Below, one piece after another: positions 13,469 to 28,867 of a DNA stretch of 64,000 bases. The stretch is from Adiantum capillus-veneris. Taxonomy: Eukaryota > Streptophyta > Polypodiopsida > Polypodiales > Pteridaceae. The notes beneath the pieces were generated by a model. The model was not told where the DNA came from and did not search any database. It worked only from the letters and a program-made list of their open reading frames with translations. The position numbers and the translations under genes are program-made. Location of the stretch: the NCBI GenBank assembly GCA_014529385.2, contig CM043959.1:92607529-92671528 (forward strand). The letters run 5' to 3'. How positions within the stretch are numbered: the stretch's first letter is position 1; every line of letters starts with the position of its first letter.

Positions 13469-14520
13469 CTAGAAAACCATTAGAATTTCAGTTCTGCCTC
13501 AATGCATTCTCCACTCAAAAAATTCAATACTCAATCCAAAAACGTTTCTAGAAGCCATATTATATGTAGCTATAATTGAGATATCCAAAAGATAGTACCA
13601 TATACAGCTGTAAAAAGAATGCCTTGAAGCATTCAAAACGATGAACTGAAGCAGCATACAAATTCATTTTTAAGTAATTGATATCAATCCCTTGAAGTAT
13701 ATCCATGTTCCAAAGAAGGTCTATAGATCAGCTATATCATGCAGATCACTCCCAACATGTATGTCTCCCGCTTTCCAAATCCCAGGTATCTACATTTAAA
13801 ATCAAGCAATTTTTGCAAAAATAGCTCGTATGTTGTCTATAAAAAAAAACCACCATAATTGTGTCTCATGTGCACAATTACCTGGCTCTATAATTAATAT
13901 AGAATATTTAATTTTGTCTATCATTCTCAGCAGGATTCAACACCCCATATTATTCAATGCAAGAACGTATCATATCGTCCTATGTACACATCACTGAATA
14001 TATATCCAAATGAGTAGCTAAAAGGTCAGCTTGCACCAATTTTCACTCCAGTCGCCTTTAGATATCAAACCATAAATTACGTGCCCTATTTGCAAATCAA
14101 ATGAGCAACTAAAAGAAATTGTCAGATTCTATCGATAATGCAATGTATTAACAACCCAACATTGGGGGATCGGGTATAAGCACAAATTATGCCATCAATT
14201 TGCTTGTGCATCTGACCATGTTTCCAAAAATAACAATAGAACATCATCCGAATTCATTATAGGACCTAGAAAGTGCATCAAAAAACCAGTTAGAATGTTA
14301 CACAAATCCGCTTCCAACCCTAAAGTCTAGTAGAGTCACCATATTGTTCATTACCATGGCATGGAATCTATGCTATGAATTATGTATAGGTAGGTAGCCA
14401 GGTAAATGAAATCAGAGAAAGGTCAAAGTTCCTTAAATGCCTACACAAATTTTCTCCAAAATACATACATGTATGCTTAATAATGAAGACAGAGCGATTT
14501 TTAGATAAACCAAAAATTTT

Positions 14521-14570
14521 AAATGTACTGAGTAGGTGCATAAGCACCTACCTGTATGGCGTTCCGGATG
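14521..14570. repeat. Hairpin-bearing short repeat, copy 1
   Basis: Sequence of the form ATGTACTGAGTAGGTGC-ATAA-GCACCTACCTG with an 8-bp perfect stem (GTAGGTGC/GCACCTAC) and 4-nt loop, followed by TATGGCGTTCCGG. See the second copy at 14,782-14,826. Confidence 0.85.
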
Positions 14571-14781
14571 TAAACATTAATGTAGTGAATTTATTTGATA
14601 AAGAAAATGTGAGTATCAGCAACAACAGGCAAGAGACCAATCCTATATTAGATTTTTATGATTATTTGAAGATCTTGCTTATGCAAAAAATGTGTAAGTG
14701 ATCTTATATATGCTTATCTACCAAGTTTAGAGTATGTCAAAAACCTCAAAAAAGATCAAAAGACTAAGCCATTATAATAAA

Positions 14782-14826
14782 AAATGTACTGAGTAGGTGC
14801 AGTTGCACCTACCTGGATTGCGTTAT
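14782..14826. repeat. Hairpin-bearing short repeat, copy 2
   Basis: Same framework as copy 1 (ATGTACTGAGTAGGTGC-AGTT-GCACCTACCTG, then GATTGCGTT). The stem is conserved while the four loop bases differ, so the fold rather than the sequence of the loop is maintained. Confidence 0.85.
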
Positions 14827-14926
14827 TGTCCGATGCAGTATACATAGGGTTGGTGACGAAGGTCAGAAGAATCCAAGATGCAAGATCAACAAACAAGGCA
14901 TATGTCTGTAACAAGAGCACCGCCAT
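14813..14926 (-). CDS. Possible first exon of a membrane protein (38 codons)
   Basis: From the ATG at 14,926 the frame encodes MAVLLLQTYALFVDLASWIL and a further hydrophobic stretch, then reaches CAG|GTAGGTGC, a good donor, at 14,813. It could be the start of the membrane protein whose exons lie at 12,865-13,468. The donor, however, is embedded in a short repeat hairpin that recurs at 14,520-14,570, so the splice site may be coincidental; the phases also do not join directly to exon A, requiring another exon between. Confidence 0.3.
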
Positions 14927-15118
14927 GGTGATGGATGTATTCCTCCAATTATACATTTACAAGTGATGCCATCTTCCAATAGCCAAAGAGTTGAAAGAGC
15001 CCACAACTATTGCCATCCATCAGAAAGTTGCAAAAACTTGTGTCCCCATGATATCCATCTAAACCATACATTCCAAGATATAAAACATTATTTGTGTGTG
15101 TGTGTTCACCCGCGCACG

Positions 15119-18239
<3,121 letters not shown>

Positions 18240-18240
<1 letters not shown>

Positions 18241-21200
18241 CTTGCAATATGATGCTTCAGCTATTGTTTACCCCCCCTTCCCATTCTAAGTCGTCCCTCA
18301 TACGAAGATTTGTGCAATGCATGGGCGTGAACAACATGTCTATGTAAGGCCATGAAATGTGGTCCTACCATGCTTATGGAAGAGATGCATTGGGTAACAC
18401 TATGTTGTGCAAGAGGTGGGTACCAAACGGATTGTTCAATGGTTTTTGCTACTGAGATTTCATTTAAGTTGTGTTTTCCAAACAAAAGTTCTAGAGGATG
18501 AATTGCCTTGTCTATGATGGTTGGTTAAGTGAGTACAATTGATTGGTTGATGATTTGGCTTGGCTTGTCTTTGGGTACCCACTTGAAGGTTGGTTTTGGA
18601 GACTATGAATATGGTTGATGATTTGTTTGTTTAGGTCTCCATTGCGATTATGTTTCTTTGGCGGTGTTTGACTTCTTTGATTGGAGTTTGGGAATCCATT
18701 TGTACTGGGGGGAACTTTTGGAAGCATTAGTTTTCTTTTTTGGATTGCACCCTGTGTTTAGAATAACACGAAGAGCGCCCATGTAGCACCGCCAAGCATG
18801 GCATCCATAGCCGCCCATAGAGTAATCTCTCTCTCTCTCCCCCTTGTGATGCCCCAAATGGCCTTGCACTCCACTACAAGTACCTTGCCACCTACTTCCA
18901 AGTTTCGCATGTGGGTCAAATGACATGCCACATGGCTATCGTAGAATGGATGGCCCTCAAGACCTCCAAAACCTTCATAAAATCCTTTTCCCCCCCCACT
19001 TCAAACAGATGCCATCTGCTGCTTGATGGTCGGATTCTCAACCTGTAGGAACCATCTAAAAACTTACCCCGCCTACTTTGAGCAATGCAAACCCTGCTAC
19101 CTGTTAAACTCGTCAGGCTCTCCAACCAAACCGACCAAAATTGGAAAAAAAAAGATGGCACCGCATACTGTCAACTGCACCAAACTTTGACAATTGTATC
19201 TAGCTGACCAGGCATCCGATTGATGATTTGTCACTTCTTGTCAACTCCATACACCCCATGCTACCTTTGAAAACCCTAATGAGATTCAAAAAACACCTAA
19301 TGGAATGCTCTCTAACACACCCAAACTCGCTCAGAACCAACCCCCGCTAAAACTTCAAAGGTCTGTATCTTGGCAACAAGGACTTCCTTTGATAAGTTGT
19401 TGATTCCTATCAACTCCACATGATGTGCACTACACTAAAAAACTTGGTTGAGTCCAAAATCTATCAAATGAAACATTTACAAATGTAGTCCACTTGGTCC
19501 ACAACTAGCTCCCATGAAAACTTTAATCAGCCATACCTTCCCTGTTTGAGATCTGATTGGCAATCTGAAAGGACCTACATGCTCCACAAGATGAGCTCTT
19601 TACATCCATCACCTCAAAATAGCTTTGACCGCTTGTCCCCATGTGCCCTATCTGTTGGGAATCTACAAACCACTTCAACTTTGAACTGACATAGTTGCCA
19701 CATTGTAGCTCCATTTGAGGAGCCGTCTGGACCAGCTTCTTCCACAACACTTCAAGCTCCACATCTCAAAGGAAAGACCAACACTTCAAGCACCCTTACT
19801 TGAAATCCCATAAAGCCCACTTTGAAGCCCTTTTGGCTTATGAAACCACATCACACATACATACCAACTACCACCTACCTGCCCTGGTTCTTTTTTATTT
19901 GCTTCAGCACTACAACTTGCACCTGTAGACATATATACCCCTACTTGTGCCCTCTGCTAAGGTTGCTACACTAAACCATTATTGCCCAAACCCCTTGTTG
20001 AACATTCATGTTCAGAAAAAAAAAAGTGCTTTATTCACCTAGGAACTGCAAAACTAGCAAACACTATGAGCAAACCAAAAACCATATATATAGTCTAATT
20101 CCTGCTCTACTGCCAAACCGCAACTGGGTTGCCCCACCCCCTACATATTCTGTCCTCTTGGATGAAATACCTGGATTTGTTCACTTCCATCCATCTACAT
20201 CACCCTCCAATAGTGCTTTACCCATGCATGTAGCCACCCCATACACACAATAGGCAGATAGCACTTTATCACCTCTTCAAACATCAACTTGCCTCTTCAA
20301 CATATCTGGCTCTACGAACACATCATCTAATCGATCAAACACATCTAACCCTACATCCCAACCATGTAAAGTAGATCTCATTTCAAGGGAACCCATATCT
20401 AGCGGATAACTCACTGCACTACTGAACTTACAAGCATAATTTTCACCCATGAGTCATGTACCTCTTTAGAAAGCTTGGACATAACCTGGGAATCTTCTCA
20501 ATGTGCCATAGAGCACACTTGTTGCATTGGTTTCACCATTGGCTCCCTACTCTCCTTCACCTCCTCTTTGAACTCAATGCCAACATCATCAAGCCCTTCA
20601 TGATGAGCTGGCCATTCAAGATCAATCAACACCTCAGCTTTTCAACTCTATCTATCTACTCTTCAACTTCATCTTCAGCCAAAGAAGGTAGAGAATTATC
20701 CTCTACCACACTGTCGTGGTCTGCTTTCTCTTTTATGGAAGAACTTTGTACCTGCTGCACCATTATAGCACACTCCAGTGCAACTTTAACAAGCATATCC
20801 ATTAGCATGGCACCGCATAGCATCTTCAATTGCATGTCCACTTTGTAGTCTCGCACTTCTCCACTTGGCTTTTATCTAGTATATTGGTTTGGACTTCCTC
20901 CTGCTCCTCAAATTCATCTTTCACATCTTTAGCCACATGCAAAAGATCAAATTCCTCATGCTTGAGTGGGAAGAATCAGTTTTTCATGTCGTATCAACAT
21001 CCATAGAACTAATATCACCTGCTTCCACTTTGTCTTCTATCCCAAGCTCTGGGATTGGCTCCTCCTTTACTACTTTGACTTAATCCGAATTTGCCTTTGC
21101 ATCTTCTACCCGCTTTGGAACCCTTTGCACTTCCTCCACCATTTGAGCTTTCCTAACTAGCATCATTGGCATAAAAAATCCACTCCATCTCATTGCAACC

Positions 21201-21390
21201 ATAGAACCTTGGTTCCTTTTGCATCAGCACTTCCCTTTGCATCCACCTTGGCTTCATTTCCACCGCATTGAATGCATTTGACAGACCTTGCCTTGCTTGT
21301 CGCTTCATAATCTTTTTGATTTGGCATCTTGCAAAATTTACTACTTTAACATTCACCTCTACCCTCCTCATGCATGAAATCCATGAATTT
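18240..21390. other. Old retroelement-like non-coding sequence
   Basis: C-rich on this strand, with many short ORFs and no clear domain. A stretch at about 18,735-19,860 is a diverged relative of 22,960-23,690: both contain GCCCATGTAGCA, CTCTCTCTCCCCCTTGTGAT, GAGCTCTT-ACATC, CCATTTGAGGA-C-GTCT and GACCAGCT in the same order. This suggests two old copies of one element. Confidence 0.4.
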
Positions 21391-21399
21391 GGTCAATTT

Positions 21400-21790
21400 C
21401 TTAAAAATAGACATTTTGTGCAGTAGTTACCTCCATAAGTTGTCTCCAAAGGGCTTCAAATTCCCACTCAAAAGCTTGAAAATCTTTGTCTAGCCTTTTC
21501 TTTAGACCATCTAGCTTCTGCTTTACCTCATGAAATTGCACATCCGACACGTATTGGCGTCAAAAAGATGCTTTCAAAGTAGTCTAGTCTACCTTCTCTT
21601 CATCTGCCAATCCGTCATACATCGTTTAGTTTTGCCCCATGAACCAGGAGCAAAAAAACTCAAATTGCACCCTCTTCCCTTCAGAATTTTCTCTCCTGTA
21701 TGAACAGATCATAATCTGGTAGCCAGGTTTCTACATCTTCCACCCTAGTCAAAGTAGGAAAACTCATCCATGCCATTTTTTACAGCACCT
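21400..21790 (-). pseudogene. Possible retrotransposon gag fragment
   Basis: On the minus strand a frame reads AWMSFPTLTRVEDVETWLPD followed, with stops and shifts, by a coiled segment (KQKLDGLKKRLDKDFQAFE). The order W-x-x-F ... VETWL resembles the start of Retrotrans_gag domains. Several stop codons interrupt it, and no zinc knuckle was seen. Weak call. Confidence 0.3.
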
Positions 21791-22107
21791 ACTCTTCAAA
21801 AATTGCACCTCTGGCTTCTCCAAACCACAATTTCACCTTTCAAAAAGGAGCAATCATCATACTCCTTAGTGGGGGCACCAAAATATGGAGAAGGGGAATG
21901 GGAACACACCCAAAAACAAAGCACAAATGCTTGTGTATAGCCCAAGGTGCTCACAACAACCCCATCCACTAGAAATCACAACCAAAATTTCACATAGTGG
22001 CAAGAACATCATCATTTGCATGCATATCTATGCACGAATGCTCTATACCGTTATAAAAAAAACATACCACGTCAATTTTGTCCAACTCCAACAATTCCAC
22101 AATGTTC

Positions 22108-23880
<1,773 letters not shown>

Positions 23881-23895
23881 GAGCAATGGTATCAC

Positions 23896-24090
23896 ATGTT
23901 TGCTCCACCTAGGTACTATCTGGATGTTAAGTCAAGGGTAAATGGATTGCGTCTTAAGTTGTATCATGCCAGGTTGATGATGGTGGAGCAAGATGAGTTT
24001 TCTGAAGAGCAAGTGATGTCTGTGAAGGATGAGGAGACTTGTGACGCTGCGAGTCTCATATCGCTTTTTGCTGCTGCTGATCATGAATGA
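23896..24090 (+). CDS. Hypothetical short ORF, acidic C-terminus (64 codons)
   Basis: The frame encodes a basic N-terminal half (YYLDVKSRVNGLRLKLYHAR) and an acidic, Ser/Ala-rich C-terminal half ending AAADHE. The composition looks protein-like rather than repeat-derived, and it could be a terminal exon. No splice acceptor, family or partner was identified. Confidence 0.2.
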   Translation: MFAPPRYYLDVKSRVNGLRLKLYHARLMMVEQDEFSEEQVMSVKDEETCDAASLISLFAAADHE

Positions 24091-24309
24091 TCTAGCAGGC
24101 TAGGGGATGGGTAAATTATGTCAGGAGTTTTTTGGAGCAAGGGATTGCGCATATGTACATACACATGCATGGTGCATCAAATAAAGTATTGCCCATTTTC
24201 CAAAGTGGTTACGTGGGGCCCACATGTGTACAAGTAGGACAACATGTACATAGTGCATCGATTTTCATCGTTACCAGTACCAGTGTGTCTTTTCTACAAT
24301 AATGAGGAA

Positions 24310-26025
24310 ATCTAGTAGGTCATCCTCAACTCCTAGAGGTTCTTCCCCATGGATCAATCACAATAGATGGTCCACTCTCTGATGAGTACTCCCTTTCTTG
24401 ACTACTACCGTGAAATCAAAGTCTAGCAATATAATGAACCATCAAACTATACGGCCAATATTGCATGGTTTGTTCACTAAATACAATAGTGCCTCGTGAG
24501 CCACAAAGAGCAAAAATCTGTTTTCGAGAAGGTAATGTCTAAACTTTTTAAGTGAATAGATCATTCCCAATCCTTCTCTTTCCGTGGTCATAAAAATTTG
24601 CTCCATACTATTGAGTTCTCTAACGGAGTAACAAATTGGAAAATCCAGATTGTGCTAAGATGCATCCGATCGTGTAGGTTGATGTATCTACATGGCCATG
24701 GAAGATCTTGTTCCAATCAAGGGATTTCAAAATTGGAGCAAAAATCAATCTCTGCTTCAATTGTTGAAACGCTTTCTTGCATTCTTCATTCCACTTGAAT
24801 TTCATGATGAGACATAGAGAGGTTTTGCAACAACTGTAGACATGTAGATGGGATGTAGATAAACCTTCAATAATAGCCCCAATGGCCCATAAATTCTTGT
24901 AACTCTTTGACTTTGGTGGGTCTTGGAAGAGGAACAATCATGTGTATCTTCTCAACATCTGTGGAAATGCCATTTTTAGACACAATGTGTCCTAAAATCT
25001 TGCCTTGTCTTACCATGAAGATATATTTTTCAAGTTTTAGACCGATGCGATAGGTTTTTCACTTCTCAAAGATGTTCTTCAAGTGCTTGACATGTTTGTC
25101 TCTTTGTAGAGAATGCACACAAAGGTCATCCATATAGATTTCTAAGAATTGGCTTAGAAATTCCTTTAATGAGCGACTCATTAGTCTCTGGAATGTTGCA
25201 GGTGTATTGGTTAAATCAAATGGTATCACTCTATAAGCAAATATACCCCATTCTATAGCAAAGTCCATTTTGTGCTAGTCCTCTGGCTTTATTGTGAGCT
25301 GATTGTAGACTGAAAATCCATTAGGAAAGTTGTAAGCTTCCTTGTCCGTGACTCTCTCAATCACATGATCTATGATAGGTAAGGGATAGTTGTCTCTTTT
25401 CATGGCACCGTTTACCTACTTGAGATTCACATACACTCATAATTTATTGTTCTTTTTAAGCACTACAATGGCTGGTGACACCCACTCCGTGTGTTTGATC
25501 TTCGAGATAAACTCTGCCTCCTTAAGCTTATCTACCTCCTCTTTGATTTTCTTTGCAAATGTTTCATTGTCAGTATAGGGACATTGTTTGTGCGACTTAG
25601 ACTCAATCTTAAGGGGTATAATATTTTAATATATACTTGGATCTACTCCCTTAGGATCTTTGTCTGACCAAGCAAGAACATTTCTATATTGCTTGAGAGT
25701 AGCTATCAGTAGTTTCTCTTCTTCTTTGGTGAGGTTCGTGGCTATATAAGCCGAGATCTTGGTTCTTCCCCTGGAGATTTCTTTCACAACTCTCATAAAT
25801 GACAACCTAGGAATAAGCAAACATGTTGGATTTTGTGTTTCTCTTATCTCTCTTAGAGACTTCACCTGATAATTCAACCTTTTTCTAGTTGTGGGTTTGG
25901 CACTAGGCTTTGGTGATGGTTTGTCTTCACATTTTTCATCTATATCTTTCTGGTTATCTTCTTGATTCTTTGTTTTTTTTTGGTGTTTGATATACCTTCC
26001 TTGCCGTTTGTTTTGTCCTAGCCAT
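24310..26025 (-). pseudogene. Ty3/gypsy pol remnant (RT + RNase H) starting with a histone-H3-like tail
   Basis: The ORF opens at ATG 26,025 with MARTKQTARKVYQTP, then a frameshift in an A9 run (T9 on the plus strand, 25,973-25,981) leads into a basic linker and the pre-RT region (LKQYRNVLAWSDKD at ~25,650-25,690). RT follows in the same frame: EWVSPAIVVLKKNN, a DNYPLP region, FAYRVIPFDLTNTPATFQR (~25,170-25,240), and the catalytic YMDD at about 25,120-25,135. RNase H remnants continue to about 24,310 (GRI..W, then a Gly/Glu-rich tail). At least four stop codons between 25,630 and 25,270 plus later frame changes make it dead. Gag, protease and integrase are not next to it. The intact Tat element was inserted just upstream of its start (26,151). 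Confidence 0.9.
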
Positions 26026-26150
26026 CTTCAACGAAACAATGCTAAAAGAAAAAATAATAAAGTCAAAACATAAGATATAACACTAACACAACTCTCCCAA
26101 AAAAATGCGATATGGAGTGTTAATGAAATTGGAACCTATTGTTATCACGT
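26026..26150. repeat. Left part of a GCGATATGG-type repeat interrupted by the Tat element
   Basis: The phrase GCGATATGGAGTGTTAATG ... GGAACCTATTGTTATC is related to segments right of the Tat element (about 36,448-36,495 and 36,540-36,600), which share ATATG(G/T)A, GGAAATTAGAACCTATTGC and CGTGAAGG. The Tat element therefore landed inside a pre-existing tandem repeat. Confidence 0.7.
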
Positions 26151-28215
26151 TGAGTGGCATAAAATGGTAACCATCTTTTTGAAACATTTGTTAGCTTACT
26201 CAACGACCTCTTTCTCATATGTGTATATATTTTTCTAAGCTATTAAGTTATCTAGAGTAAATTCCCCCTCTTCGTTTAACCTTTGTGGTGACACATACAT
26301 TGTACTCTTCCCAAAAATGTCACCTTAGTCATATATTTATATTACCACCCTTTTCTTTTTTGCTTTGTAAATAAAAGTAAGCATACAATAACCAACTATC
26401 TACCCCCAAACTTTCTTACCTCTTGTGAATTAGTAGTAGAAAAATAATATATCCATCTTCCATCCCATATAGATAAATTACCATGGAAATCAACTCTCCA
26501 CTTGTCTTTACCAAAGATTATGGTCTCTCTCTACAACTATTCTATGCCCCCTACATAGGTGGCCCAATATCTCTTAAGAATATACATATAGTTTTTTTCC
26601 TTTCAAAAAGACTCCAATTGTATATTATTTTCACAAGAAAATAATATTGGGCCCTCCTCTATTTGTTTAAGCATCATAGCCTTTTGAAAAAGCATGATTC
26701 CCCTTGGATGCATACAAGCAAAGGGCCCATACAAGAAGACCTAGAAGCAAAAGGTTCCCTAGTCTAGCGTGGAACTTCCAAACCGAATTCCTTGGTGCAT
26801 GGGTGTGAAGAATATTCCAAATTCATATCAAACATGTTGATAAGGTCAAATTTTCCTTTTGAAGCATGTCATTCCGAGCTACAGGTAAAAAGTTATGGTC
26901 AAAATAGTGTAAATCTGTCAGATTCGGGAACTGTAAATCAAGTAAATCAAGAGGGTGAGATCTTATTTTTCCCCTACTCATCTTCTAGAAGAGCAATGAG
27001 TGTTCAAGGTCACTTGCATGTGATGGGACCAACCTAAAGATGCTTTCTAAATGCCAAGACAGACAAGTTGAGATACCCCGCAGGAGCCACCCGTAGGGCC
27101 TCATGGTGGGGCCCACCTACATTATGCACCCCTATGGAGCCTTCACAGTCTAAAATGATATTTTTGGTGAATAAATAGTCCCTTTTATGTCCAATATTCA
27201 ATGAGTGGTCAAAGGACACTTAATTAGGGCTAATCACTTACCCTAATTAAGTGTAGCATAATCCCACTCCTACACAACTATAAATAGCCCCCCTTGGAGA
27301 GACTCAAGGACACACACCTATATTTTCAACTGAATGTTGTTTCTTGATCAATAGTAGAGAAAACCCCAACTCTCCCTCTTTCACATCCTCCGTCCTAACC
27401 CTCCTCTTTGGAGGAAGTGCAACTCTATCCTCCACTCTTTCTATTCTACAATCTCTTACTCCATCAACCCAATAAATCATTTGTAGCACCTCAATAACTT
27501 GTAAATACATCATGATCTCTCTCATGGTTATGTTAATGATCATTAAATCATCTTCAAAACTTTCAAGTGTCGCAATTCGTGATGGTTAGCCAACGTCTGT
27601 CCTCCCCATAAAAGGTGTGCGAGAAATCAAGTAAGTGTTCTATTCTCAATTTACCATTGGTTTGTTTCTCCACACTTATTCAATTGGTCTAAAGAAATTT
27701 CTCACTCCAACCCTCTTTTGCTTCATTACATATGCATGTGGCTACCTCTCATGGTGATTTTATTTGTGTCACGGCATTGCATAGATGGAGATGAGCTCTC
27801 TATGCAAAGTGTGTTAGTTTGATGTAAGTGATTCTCTTGTGTGTTTGAGAGGCAAGTCTTGTGCGCATGATTTTTTGATGAGTGCTTGAGAGAGGAGGAG
27901 TTTGGATGTATTATGGGTATTCTTATGGGGAGAAGGTGAATGATATTCCACAAATTGCATATTTCATTTGATGCACGGCATTGGGTTGCATAATCGTTGA
28001 TGGTGTTCAAGTGTCCAAAGTGTATATAGAGTAAGGGGGTTTTCAAAGTGTGTTGCTTGAGTGGGTGAGTACAAGTGTTAGTTTGATTGGTTTCCTTCTC
28101 CACTCCCAAAAGAAGGTGGTGCCCCAAGTAGTGTGCGTACCTCTTTACAAACATTTTGTGAGGGTAGGCCCATTGGTTTGGGTTTAGAGGCCCCATTTCA
28201 AAAAGCTCGCCCTCA
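26151..28215 (+). repeat. 5' LTR of the Tat element
   Basis: 2,065 bp, TG...CA ends. It contains a TATAAATA box at 27,279-27,286, so transcription would start near 27,310 and the R/U5 part would be about 900 bp. An AATAAA at about 27,471 could serve polyadenylation from the 3' copy. Confidence 0.96.
27279..27286 (+). promoter_or_regulatory. TATA box in the 5' LTR
   Basis: TATAAATA preceded by CACAAC and followed by a C-run. The right LTR carries CAATAAATA at the same place, so this base has changed in one copy. Confidence 0.6.
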
Positions 28216-28220
28216 TAAAG

Positions 28221-28238
28221 TGGTGCCCCCACTGAGGA
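28221..28238 (+). promoter_or_regulatory. Primer-binding site, tRNA-Asp-like
   Basis: TGGTGCCCCCACTGAGGA lies 5 nt after the 5' LTR. It resembles the TGGCGCCGTTGCCGGGGA site used by many Tat/Athila elements, complementary to the tRNA-Asp 3' end, but with several mismatches. The position and the initial TGG fit a PBS; the exact tRNA is inference. Confidence 0.65.
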
Positions 28239-28272
28239 ACATATTTCCAAGTTACCTTCAAATTTGTTAGTG

Positions 28273-28485
28273 ATGAACAATGGAGTTCCCATCTATCCAT
28301 TTCATTTTGCAAAACACATTAGAGTAAATGTTCACATAGATAGAAAAGTCTTTTTCCAGCAACGCATTTTTTTTATGTTTGGTGCAGAAAGACTTAGAGA
28401 AATACTGGAATCACCCAATCCAATTATACTTCCAATCATCAATTATGAAACTTCTTTTGATATTCACATTTTCATTTTGTTTTAA
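28273..28485 (+). CDS. Leader ORF A of the Tat element, 70 aa, unknown function
   Basis: An ATG-to-TAA ORF of exactly 70 codons lies between the primer-binding site and gag. Its C-terminal half contains FGAERLREILESPNPIILP and ends in a hydrophobic DIHIFILF tail; the N-terminal half is rich in basic and aromatic residues. It aligns without gaps over its full length to ORF B (28,569-28,781), about 29 of 70 residues identical, with about 20 of the last 35 identical. Ogre-type Tat elements are known to carry an extra ORF upstream of gag, but I do not recognise this protein. The conservation at protein level suggests it was translated when the element was active. Confidence 0.65.
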   Translation: MNNGVPIYPFHFAKHIRVNVHIDRKVFFQQRIFFMFGAERLREILESPNPIILPIINYETSFDIHIFILF

Positions 28486-28568
28486 AAGCAGGAACAAGGA
28501 GTGGTGAAGGGGTGCTCAAGGGCCATATGAAGGAACGAGGTCTTCAAACCAACAACAAGGAGTAGCAC

Positions 28569-28781
28569 ATGAATCACGATCAAAACAATGAACCTTTTAG
28601 GCCTATTGCTCGGCAATCCATTCATATAATCATTGCAACTAAGTTTAGGTTTCAATCTATCATAAGGAGGATATTTGGAACCACTCGCCTCAATGAAATC
28701 AATGCTTCAATTAATCCATTTATTCTACCTATGATAAAGTACGAATTAACAATGGATGTGTACATCTTCATTTTAATGTAA
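28569..28781 (+). CDS. Leader ORF B of the Tat element, 70 aa, paralogue of ORF A
   Basis: Exactly 70 codons from ATG to TAA, in a different frame from ORF A and separated from it by 83 nt. Its conserved block reads FGTTRLNEINASINPFILP and its tail DVYIFILM matches the end of ORF A. Nucleotide identity is visibly lower than expected for the protein similarity, with many differences in third codon positions (for example CTT/CTC, CCA/CCT), a pattern that favours selection on a protein. The gag ATG follows 86 nt after its stop. Function unknown; possible roles (nucleic-acid or membrane binding) would be guesses. Confidence 0.65.
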   Translation: MNHDQNNEPFRPIARQSIHIIIATKFRFQSIIRRIFGTTRLNEINASINPFILPMIKYELTMDVYIFILM

Positions 28782-28867
28782 TCAGATTTATAGTGTCAAC
28801 AATCTTGTGCGGCCCGTAAGAGAAAAGTTTATTTAAAAAAAAAGAAATTTCAAAAAGTCTAAACAAA

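Noticed and set aside
27304..27543. Minus-strand 79-codon ORF present in both LTRs
   Set aside because: Identity between the two LTRs is expected from the LTRs themselves, so conservation is not evidence of coding.
27726..28292. Minus-strand 188-codon ORF in the 5' LTR, repeated in the 3' LTR
   Set aside because: It lies antisense in the U5 part of the LTR, shares the LTR boundaries, and has no motif; most likely a fortuitous open frame. An antisense LTR protein is not excluded, but nothing supports it.
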